This document shows positions 36,023 to 45,867 of a DNA stretch of 64,000 nucleotides, one piece after another; the stretch's first letter is position 1; every line of letters begins with the position of its first letter. Location: positions 1 to 64,000 of the forward strand of contig WGCA01000044.1 of the NCBI GenBank assembly GCA_015494065.1, given 5' to 3'. A program made the translations under genes and the position numbers. The notes below the pieces were generated by a model. That model saw nothing but the letters and a program-made list of their open reading frames with translations. It was not told where the DNA came from and ran no database searches. The stretch is from Thermodesulfobacteriaceae bacterium. GTDB taxonomy: Bacteria > Desulfobacterota > Thermodesulfobacteria > Thermodesulfobacteriales > Thermodesulfatatoraceae.

Positions 36023-37255
36023 ATGTCCGATCAGATTTATCAAAAGATTCAGGAAGCCCAGCTTGATGAGATTTTTAGCAAGCCTTATGACCCCGAATTG
36101 GGAGAAAAGCTTTATAATCCTCAGAAACCCATGGAGAACCGGATTACCGATATCGGTCCTCCCTACTACGCTCAGTTTTTCCCGCCGGTGATCAAGAAGA
36201 ATTACGGTAAGTGGAAGAGCCATGAAATCATCCAGCCCGGGGTTATCAAATACACCAGTGAAACCGGAGACGTGGTTTACGTCGTTCGCTGCGGGACGCC
36301 GCGTCTGATCACCACCGATTACATCCGCGAAGTCTGCGAGATCGCGGACAAGTTCTGTGAAGGTTACGTCCGTTGGACTACTCGTAACAATATCGAGTTC
36401 CACGTGACCGATGAAGAGACCCTGCGCAACCTCTTGGAGGACCTCAAGAACCGCAAGCACCCCGGCGGTTCTTATAAGTTCCCCGTAGGTGGTACCGGGG
36501 CCAGCGTCACTAATATCGTGCACACCCAGGGTTGGGTTCACTGCCACACTCCGGCTATTGACGCCTCTGGGATCGTGAAGGCGGTAATGGATGACCTTTT
36601 CGAGTATTTTCAGAGCCATAAGCTCCCGGCGCAGGTACGGGTGGCCCTGGCCTGCTGCCTTAACATGTGCGGGGCGGTGCACTGCTCTGATATCGCTATC
36701 CTTGGTATCCACCGTAAGCCTCCGCTAATCGAAGACGATCGGCTGGAATACGTTTGCGAGATCCCGCTGGTGGTAGCGGCCTGTCCACTCGGGGCCATTA
36801 AGCCGGCTACCGTGGAGATCGACGGCAAGAAGAAGAAGACGGTGCGGGTAAATGAGAAGCGCTGCATGTTCTGCGGTAACTGTTACACCATGTGCCCGGC
36901 CATGCCTCTGGCGGACGGTGAGGGTGACGGGATCGCCATCCTGGTGGGTGGAAAGATTTCAAACCGGGTCTCCCCGCCCAAGTTCTCCAAGCTCGTGATT
37001 CCTTACATTCCTAACGAGCCGCCGCGCTGGCCAACCACCGTCAAGTGGGTCCGCAAGATCCTTGAGACTTACGCTCAGCACGCCCGCAAATATGAACGTT
37101 TGGGTGAATGGGCCGAGCGGATCGGCTGGGAACGCTTCTTCGAGCTGTGTGATATTCCATTTACGGAGAAAACCATGGACGATTATCGCCTGGCCTATGA
37201 TACTTATCGTACTTCGATGCACTTTAAGTTCACCAGCCACGTGGATATTAAATAG
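36023..37255 (+). CDS. dsrB: Dissimilatory sulfite reductase beta subunit
   Basis: 410 aa catalytic partner of DsrA; carries the functional siroheme in characterised enzymes. Siroheme/cluster region: [20 protein letters not shown] and [17 protein letters not shown]. The ferredoxin domain has [12 protein letters not shown] and [17 protein letters not shown] strong AAAGGAGGT RBS lies before ATG 36023. The pairing with dsrA is separated by a 64-nt gap containing a hairpin. Confidence 0.98.
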   Translation: MSDQIYQKIQEAQLDEIFSKPYDPELGEKLYNPQKPMENRITDIGPPYYAQFFPPVIKKNYGKWKSHEIIQPGVIKYTSETGDVVYVVRCGTPRLITTDYIREVCEIADKFCEGYVRWTTRNNIEFHVTDEETLRNLLEDLKNRKHPGGSYKFPVGGTGASVTNIVHTQGWVHCHTPAIDASGIVKAVMDDLFEYFQSHKLPAQVRVALACCLNMCGAVHCSDIAILGIHRKPPLIEDDRLEYVCEIPLVVAACPLGAIKPATVEIDGKKKKTVRVNEKRCMFCGNCYTMCPAMPLADGEGDGIAILVGGKISNRVSPPKFSKLVIPYIPNEPPRWPTTVKWVRKILETYAQHARKYERLGEWAERIGWERFFELCDIPFTEKTMDDYRLAYDTYRTSMHFKFTSHVDIK

Positions 37256-37282
37256 TGGCAATTAAAAAAGGAGGTCTAACTT

Positions 37283-37522
37283 ATGGATATCGAAGAGGTC
37301 AAACAGAAGATTTTGGAATTCATGGAAAAAAAGGCCAAATCTAAGTCAAAGATTTATCTTAAAGATATGCAGCGGGCTATTCCTGACGCGAAGCCCATGC
37401 TTATCAAAAAGGCGGCCAACGAGCTGGTCCGGGAAGGGAAACTGGAGTATTTCTCCACTGGTTCTACGGTGATGTATAGTCTTCCCGGCCAGGATCTCGA
37501 AAAGGGTATGAAAGAAGAATAA
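37283..37522 (+). CDS. dsrD: DsrD, winged-helix allosteric activator of sulfite reductase
   Basis: 79 aa: EEVKQKILEFMEKKAKSKSK and DMQRAIPDAKPMLIKKAANEL form the winged helix; YFSTGSTVMYSLPG forms the wing. DsrD stimulates sulfite reductase activity and is found with reductive DsrAB in sulfate/sulfite reducers and disproportionators. Strong RBS AAAGGAGGT. It is the last gene of the unit, directly followed by a terminator. Confidence 0.96.
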   Translation: MDIEEVKQKILEFMEKKAKSKSKIYLKDMQRAIPDAKPMLIKKAANELVREGKLEYFSTGSTVMYSLPGQDLEKGMKEE

Positions 37523-37526
37523 AGAA

Positions 37527-37553
37527 AAGGGCCGGCTCAAGCCGGCCCTTTTT
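37527..37553. terminator. Bidirectional intrinsic terminator for dsrABD and the aldolase operon
   Basis: Perfect 10-bp stem AAGGGCCGGC (37527-37536) and GCCGGCCCTT (37541-37550) with loop TCAA, followed by TTT and AT-rich sequence. On the other strand the stem is also followed by CTTTATT. It lies between the stops of dsrD (37522) and the convergent aldolase gene (37556), so it can serve both. Confidence 0.9.
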
Positions 37554-37555
37554 AA

Positions 37556-38863
37556 TTATACTTTTACGTGTTCGGTCACTAACTTATACGTATTCGTCAC
37601 CCTTAATTTTTCAAATAGGAAGGATATTTTTTGGGCTAAGCTGGTCATTATTTTTTCTTTGATCGCTGGATCTAAATCCCACCATTTTTTCTTAAACGGC
37701 CCAAAGCCTTTTTTGCGTGTTTTATAGATAAATTGGGCTTCTGACCAGCCTTTTTTCCATTCGTGGGCGAAGTTTTTCTTCAAAAATGCGTAAATTTCTT
37801 GCCGGAAAGACTCCGGTAGCGCCGGGTGGTCGTAAATCAGGTTCTGGAAACCGGTGGCCAGATGGATCTCGCAACAGCCAACCTCTGGAAAGAGATGGAA
37901 CATTTCGTCAGGGAGGGTAGAGGCCCCGTGCTGCACGGCACCAGCCATGCCATATTCCTTGCGGGCAATTTCGGATAAGTTGCGCAGGGTGTCAAAATCC
38001 ACCGCTACTTTGGCCACGGTCCCGTCAGGCAGGACCACCCCTCCGTGGGCCGTTCCGGTTTGCACGCTTATTTTGGAAATACCGGGTTCCCGTTTGAGGT
38101 GTTCCCGGTAGACCTTCATGAAGGCGTGTAATTCTTCCGGGCGGCTGTTGTGCCCACCGATTTCTCCGATCTCACCCCCCACGTTTACGGTAATGCCCGG
38201 GGGTTCTTTTTGACGGATATAATCCGTCATTTCGGCGGTGAGACGGGAGTTATAGTATTGCTGTTCTTCAAGGCTTTCTTTTTCGAGTTCCACCAGCGTG
38301 GAGGCGTCAATATCGATCTGATAAAACTCCGCCGAGAGGGCCTCGTCTATCAAGCGGCAGAGGTTTTCTTTTTCTTTTTCAGGGGCGGCAAAAAAGGCCT
38401 TCCTTTTAAACTGGAAATGGTCCCCCTGGACAAAAACCGGCCCCCGGTAACCTTCTCTGGCGGCAGCAGCACAGATGACGGTGGCGTATTCCAGAGGTCG
38501 TTGCAGCGTATAGCTTATTTCGGAGCGGGCGATCTCAAAGATTACGGCGGCGGTCTCCTTCTCCAGGGCTACCCGGAAAACGGTACGGGCGAAATCATAG
38601 GTAAGCCCCCGGATATTGATGGCAGGTACGGTAAAGCCGGGAAAATCCCGGGCCATAAATTGATAAAGACCAAAGATAGAGGCCGGTACCGCGCCCAGGG
38701 TCTTGGCCAGCTCTTTCACCACCATAAGGCGTCTTTTTTTCTCCTCCGGTTCCTCGCAGAAAACCGCTTGATAAACCAGCTCATCCAAGCTCCGGCGGGC
38801 CTGTTCCTGGTCTATTATTTCTATCCGGCCTTCTTTCAGGCTAAAACCTTTATTCTCCGTCAT
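37556..38863 (-). CDS. Class II (zinc) aldolase family protein, fructose-bisphosphate aldolase-like
   Basis: 435 aa, longer than the ~300-350 aa typical of FbaA/KbaY. The core retains zinc ligands and active-site motifs: VFVQGDHFQFK, YQIDIDASTL, GGEIGEIGGHNS, QTGTAHGGV and GAVQHGASTLP. The C-terminal ~90 residues (FGPFKKKWWDLDPAIKEKIM) are lineage-specific in appearance. Probable ketose-bisphosphate aldol cleavage in central carbon metabolism; exact substrate uncertain. Starts within trmI (14-nt overlap), last gene of a six-gene operon. Confidence 0.85.
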   Translation of the reverse strand: MTENKGFSLKEGRIEIIDQEQARRSLDELVYQAVFCEEPEEKKRRLMVVKELAKTLGAVPASIFGLYQFMARDFPGFTVPAINIRGLTYDFARTVFRVALEKETAAVIFEIARSEISYTLQRPLEYATVICAAAAREGYRGPVFVQGDHFQFKRKAFFAAPEKEKENLCRLIDEALSAEFYQIDIDASTLVELEKESLEEQQYYNSRLTAEMTDYIRQKEPPGITVNVGGEIGEIGGHNSRPEELHAFMKVYREHLKREPGISKISVQTGTAHGGVVLPDGTVAKVAVDFDTLRNLSEIARKEYGMAGAVQHGASTLPDEMFHLFPEVGCCEIHLATGFQNLIYDHPALPESFRQEIYAFLKKNFAHEWKKGWSEAQFIYKTRKKGFGPFKKKWWDLDPAIKEKIMTSLAQKISFLFEKLRVTNTYKLVTEHVKV

Positions 38864-39629
38864 GACTCTCCCCCTTGATTTTTCTGGTAAAAAGCAGATA
38901 GGCCGTATGTCCTACCATACGGTCTTCGGGCCGAAAACGTTCCGGGTTGGTCTTGTAAAAACGGAGCATGATCTCAAGGACCTGGGTACCCACAAAGGGA
39001 TAGCGGGCAAGGACCTTTAAGGTCTCACTTACCTGGTTGGCGGTGGGAAGGAGTACCCCCAAAGGGCAGCCCCCTTTGAGGGCCCGCCAGGCGGCTTCTA
39101 TGAGTTCCCAAGGGGTTTTAAGGTCCAGGAATACGGCATCAACCTCTTCTTTTTCCTCAAAATAATCCCGGGCCTCTCCTTTAAAAATAACCCTTTCCGC
39201 CAGCCCGAAACGGGTCAGGTTTTCTTGTGCTACCTTCTGGAACCGGGGCTCCTTTTCGTAAGTGATGACTCGCCCCTCCTGGCCTACGGCAAAAGCAAAG
39301 GCCAGAAGGAGGCTTCCTGAGCCGGTACCACATTCCAAAACCGTCTTTCCGGGCCCGACGTTTAACCGCAAAAGGATGTAGCCGATGTCTTTGGGATAGA
39401 TGATCTGGGTGACCCTTTTGAGCTTCATCAAAAAGTCGTAAATGGTGGGCTTTAGGGCGTAGACTTGGTTTCCCTTCTGTCCGGTAAGCGTGCTACCAAA
39501 GGGTTTGCCAATGAGTTTTTTGAGATGAAAATGATCTTTGTGGGTTTGAAAAGGGCGCTCCCCCACCTCTACCAGGTAAGAGCGCCCTTCTTCCGTATAG
39601 AGTAAAACCAGTTCCCCTTCTTTTATCAT
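38850..39629 (-). CDS. trmI: tRNA (adenine-58-N1)-methyltransferase TrmI
   Basis: 259 aa SAM-dependent enzyme forming m1A58 in the T-loop, important for tRNA stability at high temperature. Motifs: GSTLTGQKGNQVYALKPTIY-type N-domain, QIIYPKDIGYILLRL, VLECGTGSGSLLLAFAFAVG (SAM motif I), VITYEKEPRFQKVAQENL and AVFLDLKTPWELI. The start overlaps the M18 peptidase stop by 4 nt. Confidence 0.94.
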   Translation of the reverse strand: MIKEGELVLLYTEEGRSYLVEVGERPFQTHKDHFHLKKLIGKPFGSTLTGQKGNQVYALKPTIYDFLMKLKRVTQIIYPKDIGYILLRLNVGPGKTVLECGTGSGSLLLAFAFAVGQEGRVITYEKEPRFQKVAQENLTRFGLAERVIFKGEARDYFEEKEEVDAVFLDLKTPWELIEAAWRALKGGCPLGVLLPTANQVSETLKVLARYPFVGTQVLEIMLRFYKTNPERFRPEDRMVGHTAYLLFTRKIKGESHDGE

Positions 39630-41029
39630 GCCTCCGCCGCCTCAAAAAAGGCCTTGTAGGCCCGGTAGGTCATGTAGAGGTCTCCCTTGTGGGCGATTTC
39701 AAAAGGAGAATGCATGGAAAGCAGAGGAGGTCCTACGTCGATGATATCCAGGCCGTGAAAGGCCAAGTATTTGGCCACCGTGCCCCCTCCGCCTTCGTCC
39801 ACCTTGCCAAAGGAGGCGGCCTGCCACACCACCCCGGCCCGGTTAAGCACCCTCCTTAGCCAGCCCACGTACTCGGCGTGGGCGTCGTTGGCGGCGTATT
39901 TTCCTCCGTGTCCCGTATACTTGGTGACCACGACTCCGTGGCCCATCCGGGCGTCGTTAAGTTTTTCGTGCACCTCTTGGTAGAAGGGGTCAATGCCTGC
40001 GGTCACGTCCGCTGAGATGGCCCTGGTGCGGAAAAAGACGTCTAATACAAGATCGGTACTAGGAGAAGAAACCCCCAAAATCTTTAACAGATCAAAGTAG
40101 ATCTTTTCCAGTAACCGGCTTTTGGCCCCGGTGTTACCGTCAGAACCGATCTCTTCTTTGTCAAGGAATAAGGCCACCGAGGTGTAGGGCGGGGCTTCCA
40201 GGTTGAGCAGGGCCGCCAGCGAGGTAAAGGCGCAAATACGGTCGTCCTGCCCGTAGGCCCCAATAAAGGCTCGGTCAAGCCCCACGTCCCGGGCCGGGCC
40301 CGCGGGGACCACCTCAAGTTCCGCACTGATGAAATCCTCTTCTACCAGCCCGTAGCGCTCGTTAAGGAGTTTTAAAACGGCAAGTTTTACCCTTTCCTTT
40401 TCTTCGGAATCAGGCAGGGGAAGCCCTCCTACCAGGACGTTTAGCTTCTCGCCAGGGATGGCCTCCCTGAGTTTTTTCTCTCCCTGTACTTTGCGGGCGA
40501 GATGGGGCAGGAGGTCGCAGATGGTAAAGACGGGGTCGTCTAATTCTTCCCCAATGACGATTTTGACCTTGGTGCCGTCGGCCTTAACCACCACCCCGTG
40601 CAAGGCCAAAGGCAAGGCCACCCAGTGGTATTTCTTGATCCCGCCGTAATAATGGGTCTTAAAATACGCCATTTCGAATTCTTCCAAAAGGGGGTGGAGC
40701 TTGAGGTCAAGGCGGGGGCTATCGATGTGGGAGGCTATCAACCTTATTCCTTCTTGAGGGGGTTTACGGCCCGCTACCACCGCCACCACCACTTTTTCCC
40801 GAAAGACACGGTAAAACCGGGTACTGCTTTCCGGGTGGAAACCCCGGGCTTCAAGCAAGGCGCAAATCTCGGCGGTGCACTCCCGTTCGGTTTTGGCCTT
40901 GGAAAGGAAGGCCTTATAATCATTGGCTAGGGTTTCTACGGCTTCTTTTTCGTCTTTATCCAGCCTGTCCCAGACGTGGGCTGATTGATATTCGAGCTTT
41001 TCTTTTAGTTTTTTGAGTTCTTCACCCAT
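39626..41029 (-). CDS. M18 family aminopeptidase
   Basis: About 467 aa dinuclear metallo-aminopeptidase. Signatures: LIASHIDSPRLDLKLHPL, THYYGGIKKYHWVALPLALH, FLDKEEIGSDGNTGAKSRL (catalytic Glu pair) and HGGKYAANDAHAEYVGW. The tracked start 41047 contains the AGGAGG ribosome site itself inside the first codons, so the true start is one of two tandem ATGs at 41032/41029; 41029 has the better spacing. Cytoplasmic peptide turnover is likely. Confidence 0.92.
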   Translation of the reverse strand: MGEELKKLKEKLEYQSAHVWDRLDKDEKEAVETLANDYKAFLSKAKTERECTAEICALLEARGFHPESSTRFYRVFREKVVVAVVAGRKPPQEGIRLIASHIDSPRLDLKLHPLLEEFEMAYFKTHYYGGIKKYHWVALPLALHGVVVKADGTKVKIVIGEELDDPVFTICDLLPHLARKVQGEKKLREAIPGEKLNVLVGGLPLPDSEEKERVKLAVLKLLNERYGLVEEDFISAELEVVPAGPARDVGLDRAFIGAYGQDDRICAFTSLAALLNLEAPPYTSVALFLDKEEIGSDGNTGAKSRLLEKIYFDLLKILGVSSPSTDLVLDVFFRTRAISADVTAGIDPFYQEVHEKLNDARMGHGVVVTKYTGHGGKYAANDAHAEYVGWLRRVLNRAGVVWQAASFGKVDEGGGGTVAKYLAFHGLDIIDVGPPLLSMHSPFEIAHKGDLYMTYRAYKAFFEAAEA

Positions 41030-41039
41030 CATTTCCCTC

Positions 41040-41891
41040 CTATGCATGATGGTTTCCCCGGGGAGAAGGCAGACGCCGGGGAGTTGGGGCGAATTCCACC
41101 GAAGGCTCCCGCCTTACAGGTTGGGGGAAAAGGCTCATGAGTTCGTAAATTTCTTCTGGCATTTGGGTACTTACCGGAAGCCCTAGTTCTCGAGCCTCAT
41201 CAAAAGTGATGGGATAATCGTGAGTCCAGCGGCCTTGGGAGAGGACTTCGGCCAGTTCTTCGGTCTTTTCTGGGGGAAATTTTCCGGCCAGGAGCTCCTT
41301 CAAGTTTTGTTTCATCTGGCGTAAGGCCTTCTCCGCTACGTCAGCCATGATTAGCGTCTGGTCATCGATATTTTCCATGGGTTTTTCACGCAAGACCCGG
41401 GCCAGGCTGGCGGCGGGAAACTGGTTTACCTGAGGGTCAACTGGCCCTAGGACCGCATGCTCGTCCATAACGATTTCGTCAGCGGCGAGAGCAATCAGCG
41501 TGCCCCCGCTCATGGCGTAATGGGGTATAAAGGCGGTGACTTTACCTTTGTGACGTTTGACGGCGCGGGCAATCTGTAAGGCCGCCAGCACCAGGCCCCC
41601 AGGGGTGTGGAGGATGATATCGATAGGCACTTCCGGGTCCGTGAGGTGGATGGCCCGGATCACCTGTTCGGAATCGTTTATGTCGATGAAGCGCATGATG
41701 GGAAACCCGAAAAAACTCATGGTCTCCTGACGGTGTACTAGCAAGATTACCCTTGAGTTGCGTTTTTGTTCGAGTTTGCGGATTACACGCTGTCTGGCGG
41801 CTTCCAGAAATTTCTGTCTTAACAGCGGTTGCAAGGTCATCAGGATGAAAAAAAGCCAGAAAATATCAAACCCGGAGATGCCTCCCGCCAT
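41040..41891 (-). CDS. SDH-type membrane serine proteinase (ClpP/crotonase fold)
   Basis: 283 aa of the serine dehydrogenase proteinase family (PF01972-like). An N-terminal membrane helix (FDIFWLFFILMTLQPLL) is followed by IDIILHTPGGLVLAALQIARA, the nucleophile motif HYAMSGGTLIALAADEIVM and HAVLGPVDPQVNQFP. Related to SppA/NfeD-type proteases that process or degrade membrane peptides. Adjacent to a rhomboid protease gene (9-nt gap), which suggests joint membrane proteolysis. Confidence 0.9.
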   Translation of the reverse strand: MAGGISGFDIFWLFFILMTLQPLLRQKFLEAARQRVIRKLEQKRNSRVILLVHRQETMSFFGFPIMRFIDINDSEQVIRAIHLTDPEVPIDIILHTPGGLVLAALQIARAVKRHKGKVTAFIPHYAMSGGTLIALAADEIVMDEHAVLGPVDPQVNQFPAASLARVLREKPMENIDDQTLIMADVAEKALRQMKQNLKELLAGKFPPEKTEELAEVLSQGRWTHDYPITFDEARELGLPVSTQMPEEIYELMSLFPQPVRREPSVEFAPTPRRLPSPRGNHHA

Positions 41892-41900
41892 AATCCTCTC

Positions 41901-42647
41901 CTAACGGTTGAATTTTTCCCCGAGGGTATATTGAACGCCCCAGGGTCGTGCTTCGTCACGAAAACAACCTCGCCTCCCCCAGCAGAAGAGGCGGTGCAGC
42001 ACAAGACCGGTAACAAAGCCCCCCACGTGGGCCCACCAGGCCACTCCCTCGATCACCTTTCCGTGTACTACCGAAAGGGTGCCGGACAAAAGTTGCATTA
42101 AATACCAGAAACCTATGTAAAGGATGGCCGGGACCTCAAAAAAGAAAGGAAAGAAAAAGATGGGTACCATGATTATTATCCGGGCGAAGGGAAAGAGGGC
42201 GTAATAGGCACCCAAAACCCCGGAGATGGCCCCGGAGGCCCCGATCATGGGGACCAGGGAGTCAGGGTGCATCCAGATATGGGCCATGGTGGCGACCAGG
42301 CCGCAGGTCAGATAGAAAAGGAAAAAGCGCCGGTGCCCCATCCGGTCTTCCACGTTGTCTCCAAAAATCCACAAGGTCCACATATTGCCCACGAGGTGAA
42401 ACCACCCCCCGTGTAAAAACATCGCGGTAAAAGGGGCTATATAAGTAAGGAGGGGGGTGACGTGGAAGCGGGCAAAAGCTGGGTCCGTATAACGGGCCGG
42501 GACCACCCCTAGATAAAAGATCAGACTTTCCCGCCAGGGTTCGGGAAGCCAGAGTTCAAAGAGAAAAACCAAAGTATTTATGATAATGAGCCCTACGGTA
42601 ACCACGGGGAAGGTGCGGCGGGGAACGATATCCTGGATGGGAATCAT
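41901..42647 (-). CDS. Rhomboid family intramembrane serine protease
   Basis: 248 aa with six predicted helices. The catalytic Ser138 lies in GASGAISGVLGAY and His207 in WWAHVGGFVTG; the N-terminal HGGWFHLVGNMWTLWIFG is the conserved His/Asn loop segment. It cleaves transmembrane substrates. The start overlaps the HAD gene stop by 4 nt. A C-terminal cytoplasmic tail contains CWGRRGCF. Confidence 0.95.
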   Translation of the reverse strand: MIPIQDIVPRRTFPVVTVGLIIINTLVFLFELWLPEPWRESLIFYLGVVPARYTDPAFARFHVTPLLTYIAPFTAMFLHGGWFHLVGNMWTLWIFGDNVEDRMGHRRFFLFYLTCGLVATMAHIWMHPDSLVPMIGASGAISGVLGAYYALFPFARIIIMVPIFFFPFFFEVPAILYIGFWYLMQLLSGTLSVVHGKVIEGVAWWAHVGGFVTGLVLHRLFCWGRRGCFRDEARPWGVQYTLGEKFNR

Positions 42648-43699
42648 CCGAGTGCTCCTACGGCGGCCCCCCTGACCTTTTTGCGTAAAGAAACGCTCCG
42701 GGCCACCAGTTCTTCGAAATCAAAATCAGCTACCAAGCCGAATTCAAAGCCTTCGCCATAGGAAGCCAGTTCGTCCTTGAGCCTTTCGCACGGACGAAAG
42801 CTTTGGCCCCGGGCTTCTTGGATTAAAGCCTCCCGGCCTCCCTGGTCAAAGATTACCGCCAGACAGGCCAGGGAGGCGGCTTGAGGGGCCAAGGCAAAAA
42901 ATTCGGCGGCCCGCAAGGCGTAGCGGTTACCGTTAAAAGAGACACTGCCGCCTCGATTTTCTCTCACCAAGGAAAAGGCCTCCACGTCGGTAATACTGTC
43001 CCCCACGTATAAGACGTCTTCGGCCGTAAGGCCGGTTCTCTCAAGGCTTTCTAACACGGCCCGGGCCTTCTCCGGGCCACCGATCGGGTTTACCGCTTCC
43101 CAAAAGCGCCCGGCCGCGGTCTCAGGGATGATCTGCCAGAATATCTGGTCCAGACGCAAGATTACCTTTTGACTTTCAGGGGGCAGGTCAGAAAGGGCCT
43201 GGGCGTTCTCAGGCCAGTCTATCATGGGCAGTGTGGCGAGCTCCTGGGCCAATTCCTGTAAAAGTTTTATTTCTCCCCGTGAAAGGGGGACCTTATCCAG
43301 GTCTACTTCGGTACAGAAGACGTTTTCTAACGGGAAGCCCGAGACCGCGCATAAGGCCTCGAGATATGGCCGGTAACTGGTACTAATGATATAGGTAGGC
43401 CAAACTTTTACCGCAAAACGCAAAAAGGCCAGGGCCTTGGGGACCAGTTTGAGGGTTTTTTGTGAAAATTCTTTCATTAGCCGGTTAGTTACGTCAAAGG
43501 CCTTAAGAAAGGGCAGGACCAATTTGAGGGTGTCACCGGCCTTATAACCCGGCCGTTTCTCTATATCCGCCAGGTAATCGTCGTATTTGGAGACCAAGGC
43601 AAAGAGTTTGTCTCCTTGGGGGATAAAGTGGGCACACAGCTCAAAGGCGTTGTCGTTTAAGGTGAGTGGACCTTCGCAATCCAGGTTTAGTTGGGGCAT
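42644..43699 (-). CDS. HAD-like protein resembling archaeal EhaR (energy-converting hydrogenase A subunit R)
   Basis: 351 aa. The N-terminus NLDCEGPLTLNDNAFELCAH, then YDDYLADIEKRPGYKAGDTLKLVLPFLKA, is what I remember from archaeal EhaR-type proteins. HAD-like motifs are TYIISTSYRPYLEALC (motif II region) and DVLYVGDSITDVEAF (motif IV). The first Asp motif is DCEGP rather than DxDGT, so activity may differ. Phosphatase substrate unknown. No hydrogenase genes are nearby. First gene of the operon leading to trmI and the aldolase; GAGGAGG RBS. Confidence 0.75.
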   Translation of the reverse strand: MPQLNLDCEGPLTLNDNAFELCAHFIPQGDKLFALVSKYDDYLADIEKRPGYKAGDTLKLVLPFLKAFDVTNRLMKEFSQKTLKLVPKALAFLRFAVKVWPTYIISTSYRPYLEALCAVSGFPLENVFCTEVDLDKVPLSRGEIKLLQELAQELATLPMIDWPENAQALSDLPPESQKVILRLDQIFWQIIPETAAGRFWEAVNPIGGPEKARAVLESLERTGLTAEDVLYVGDSITDVEAFSLVRENRGGSVSFNGNRYALRAAEFFALAPQAASLACLAVIFDQGGREALIQEARGQSFRPCERLKDELASYGEGFEFGLVADFDFEELVARSVSLRKKVRGAAVGALG

Positions 43700-43787
43700 G
43701 GCCGCATCCTCCTCGTTTTTTAATAATAAATTTTTATTGTTTAATCTAGCCTCAAACTTAGTTATAAGAAGCGGGGGAGGTTTTTAG

Positions 43788-44255
43788 ATGGCCAAGCCTA
43801 AACGTGCCTGGTGGGATATTTTCCTCCAGGACTGTTTTTTACGTAGTGAAAGGTGGCTTTACAGTCTGGTAGCGGCCCTCATCCTTATTACCACCTTATT
43901 CGTTATTTTTGACGGTGCTAAGGCCCTTTGGGAACTTTTCAGTCATCGGGCCTTTACCGAGGGCATTTTGCACGTGATGGACCGTTTTCTTTTGGCCCTC
44001 ATGTTCCTTGAGATCCTCCACACGGTACAGATCGTCTTTGGTGAAGAACACCACCTGGCCTGCGTGGAGCCCTTTTTGATGGTGGGTATTATCGCTTCGG
44101 TCAGGCGTCTTTTGATTCTATCCTTTGAAATTTCCCACGCCGGGGAAGTTCCTCTGGCCAAGCTGCGTTATTATCTTTTTGAGATGTTAATTATCGGTGT
44201 TTTAATCTTTCTTCTAGTAATAGCCGTCATTCTTTTGCGCCGTTCCAGGAAATAA
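43788..44255 (+). CDS. PsiE-like (phosphate-starvation-inducible family) membrane protein
   Basis: 155 aa with four membrane segments ([72 protein letters not shown]). The order of helices and the RRLLILSFE region match the PsiE family. Function unknown. Only 8 nt before guaA, so probably co-transcribed. GGGGGAGG RBS. Confidence 0.82.
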   Translation: MAKPKRAWWDIFLQDCFLRSERWLYSLVAALILITTLFVIFDGAKALWELFSHRAFTEGILHVMDRFLLALMFLEILHTVQIVFGEEHHLACVEPFLMVGIIASVRRLLILSFEISHAGEVPLAKLRYYLFEMLIIGVLIFLLVIAVILLRRSRK

Positions 44256-44263
44256 GGGAGGGG

Positions 44264-45814
44264 ATGATGGAACACGGAGATCGTATCCTGGTCTTGGATT
44301 TTGGGTCTCAGACGACCCAGCTTATCGCCCGCCGGGTGCGGGAACTTCACGTCTACAGCGAGATCAAACCTTTTAACGTCTCTCTGGCCGAGATAAAAGG
44401 GTTTCACCCCAAAGGGATCATCCTTTCCGGGGGTCCGGCCAGCGTTTATGACGAAGGGGCGCCTAAGGTCTCCCCGGAGCTCTTTGCTTTAGGAGTTCCG
44501 GTGCTGGGTATCTGTTACGGGATGCAGCTCATGACCCACCTCTTAGGGGGTCGGGTGGAAAAGAGCGCCAAGCGGGAATATGGCCCGGCGGAACTGGAGA
44601 TTATCCGTAATGAAGACCTATTTTACGGGCTTAAGAAAGGAGGGCGCTACCGGGTGTGGATGAGCCACGGTGACCGGGTGGAGACCCCGGCTCCCGGTTT
44701 TTACACCCTGGCCAAGAGCGAACACTCCCCCTACGCCGCCTTAAAGCATGAGGAAAAACCCCTTTTTGGGGTCCAGTTTCACCCGGAAGTAGCGCACACC
44801 GAAATCGGGCGGGAAGTGTTAGCCAACTTTGTTCTTCGTATCTGCGGGGCCAAACCCACCTGGACCATGAAATCTTTTATCGAAAAGGTGGTGGCTGAGT
44901 TGAAGGCCCAAATTGGCCCGGAAGAAAAAGTCATTTGTGCCTTATCAGGGGGGATTGATTCCACGGTAACGGCGGTTCTGGTGCACCGGGCCATAGGGGA
45001 CCGTCTGGTCTGTATTTTTGTAAACAACGGTCTGCTACGCAAAGGGGAGGCCGAAAGTGTCCTTACCGTCATGAAGAAGCTCGGCCTTAACGTGCGTTAC
45101 GTGGACGCTACGGAAAAATTCCTCTCCCGGCTCAAAGGGGTGACTGATCCGGAAGAGAAAAGACGCATTATCGGACATACTTTTATCGAGATCTTTGAAG
45201 AAGAGGCCAAAAAGGTAGGAAACGTTACCTACCTGGCCCAGGGGACCCTCTATCCGGACGTCATAGAAAGCGTTTCTTTTAAAGGTCCTTCCGCTACCAT
45301 TAAATCCCACCACAACGTGGGGGGGCTGCCAGAGCGGATGCAGCTAAAGCTCATCGAACCCTTGCGGGAGCTCTTTAAGGACGAGGTACGGGAGATCGCA
45401 CGAGAGCTTGGGCTACCTGAGGACATCATTTACCGTCAGCCTTTCCCCGGCCCGGGGCTTGCGATCCGCATCCTGGGGGAGGTGACTCCGGAAAGGCTTG
45501 TCATTTTACGGGAGGCAGACGCCATCGTCCTTGAAGAGATGAAAAAGAGCGGCTGGTACCGTAAGGTCTGGCAAAGCTTTGCCGTGCTCCTGCCGGTACG
45601 CACGGTGGGGGTGATGGGGGATTACCGAACTTATGAATACGTGGTGGCCATAAGATGTGTGGACAGCGTGGACGCCATGACTGCCGATTGGACTAGGTTG
45701 CCTTACGACCTTTTGGCCCGGCTCTCCAACCGGATCATCAACGAGGTCCGCGGGGTCAACCGGGTGGTCTACGATATTTCCTCCAAACCCCCGGCCACCA
45801 TTGAATGGGAATAA
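44264..45814 (+). CDS. guaA: GMP synthase (glutamine-hydrolysing)
   Basis: Converts XMP to GMP. 516 aa: an N-terminal class I amidotransferase ([11 protein letters not shown] with the catalytic Cys, [13 protein letters not shown] with the His) and an ATP-pyrophosphatase domain with [36 protein letters not shown] and [16 protein letters not shown]-terminal dimerisation domain ends [23 protein letters not shown] precedes two in-frame ATGs. Confidence 0.98.
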   Translation: MMEHGDRILVLDFGSQTTQLIARRVRELHVYSEIKPFNVSLAEIKGFHPKGIILSGGPASVYDEGAPKVSPELFALGVPVLGICYGMQLMTHLLGGRVEKSAKREYGPAELEIIRNEDLFYGLKKGGRYRVWMSHGDRVETPAPGFYTLAKSEHSPYAALKHEEKPLFGVQFHPEVAHTEIGREVLANFVLRICGAKPTWTMKSFIEKVVAELKAQIGPEEKVICALSGGIDSTVTAVLVHRAIGDRLVCIFVNNGLLRKGEAESVLTVMKKLGLNVRYVDATEKFLSRLKGVTDPEEKRRIIGHTFIEIFEEEAKKVGNVTYLAQGTLYPDVIESVSFKGPSATIKSHHNVGGLPERMQLKLIEPLRELFKDEVREIARELGLPEDIIYRQPFPGPGLAIRILGEVTPERLVILREADAIVLEEMKKSGWYRKVWQSFAVLLPVRTVGVMGDYRTYEYVVAIRCVDSVDAMTADWTRLPYDLLARLSNRIINEVRGVNRVVYDISSKPPATIEWE

Positions 45815-45867
45815 AGTTGTAAGGCCTCAGGTCGATCCTTTATTAGGAGGGGTTTTTAAAAAGTATT

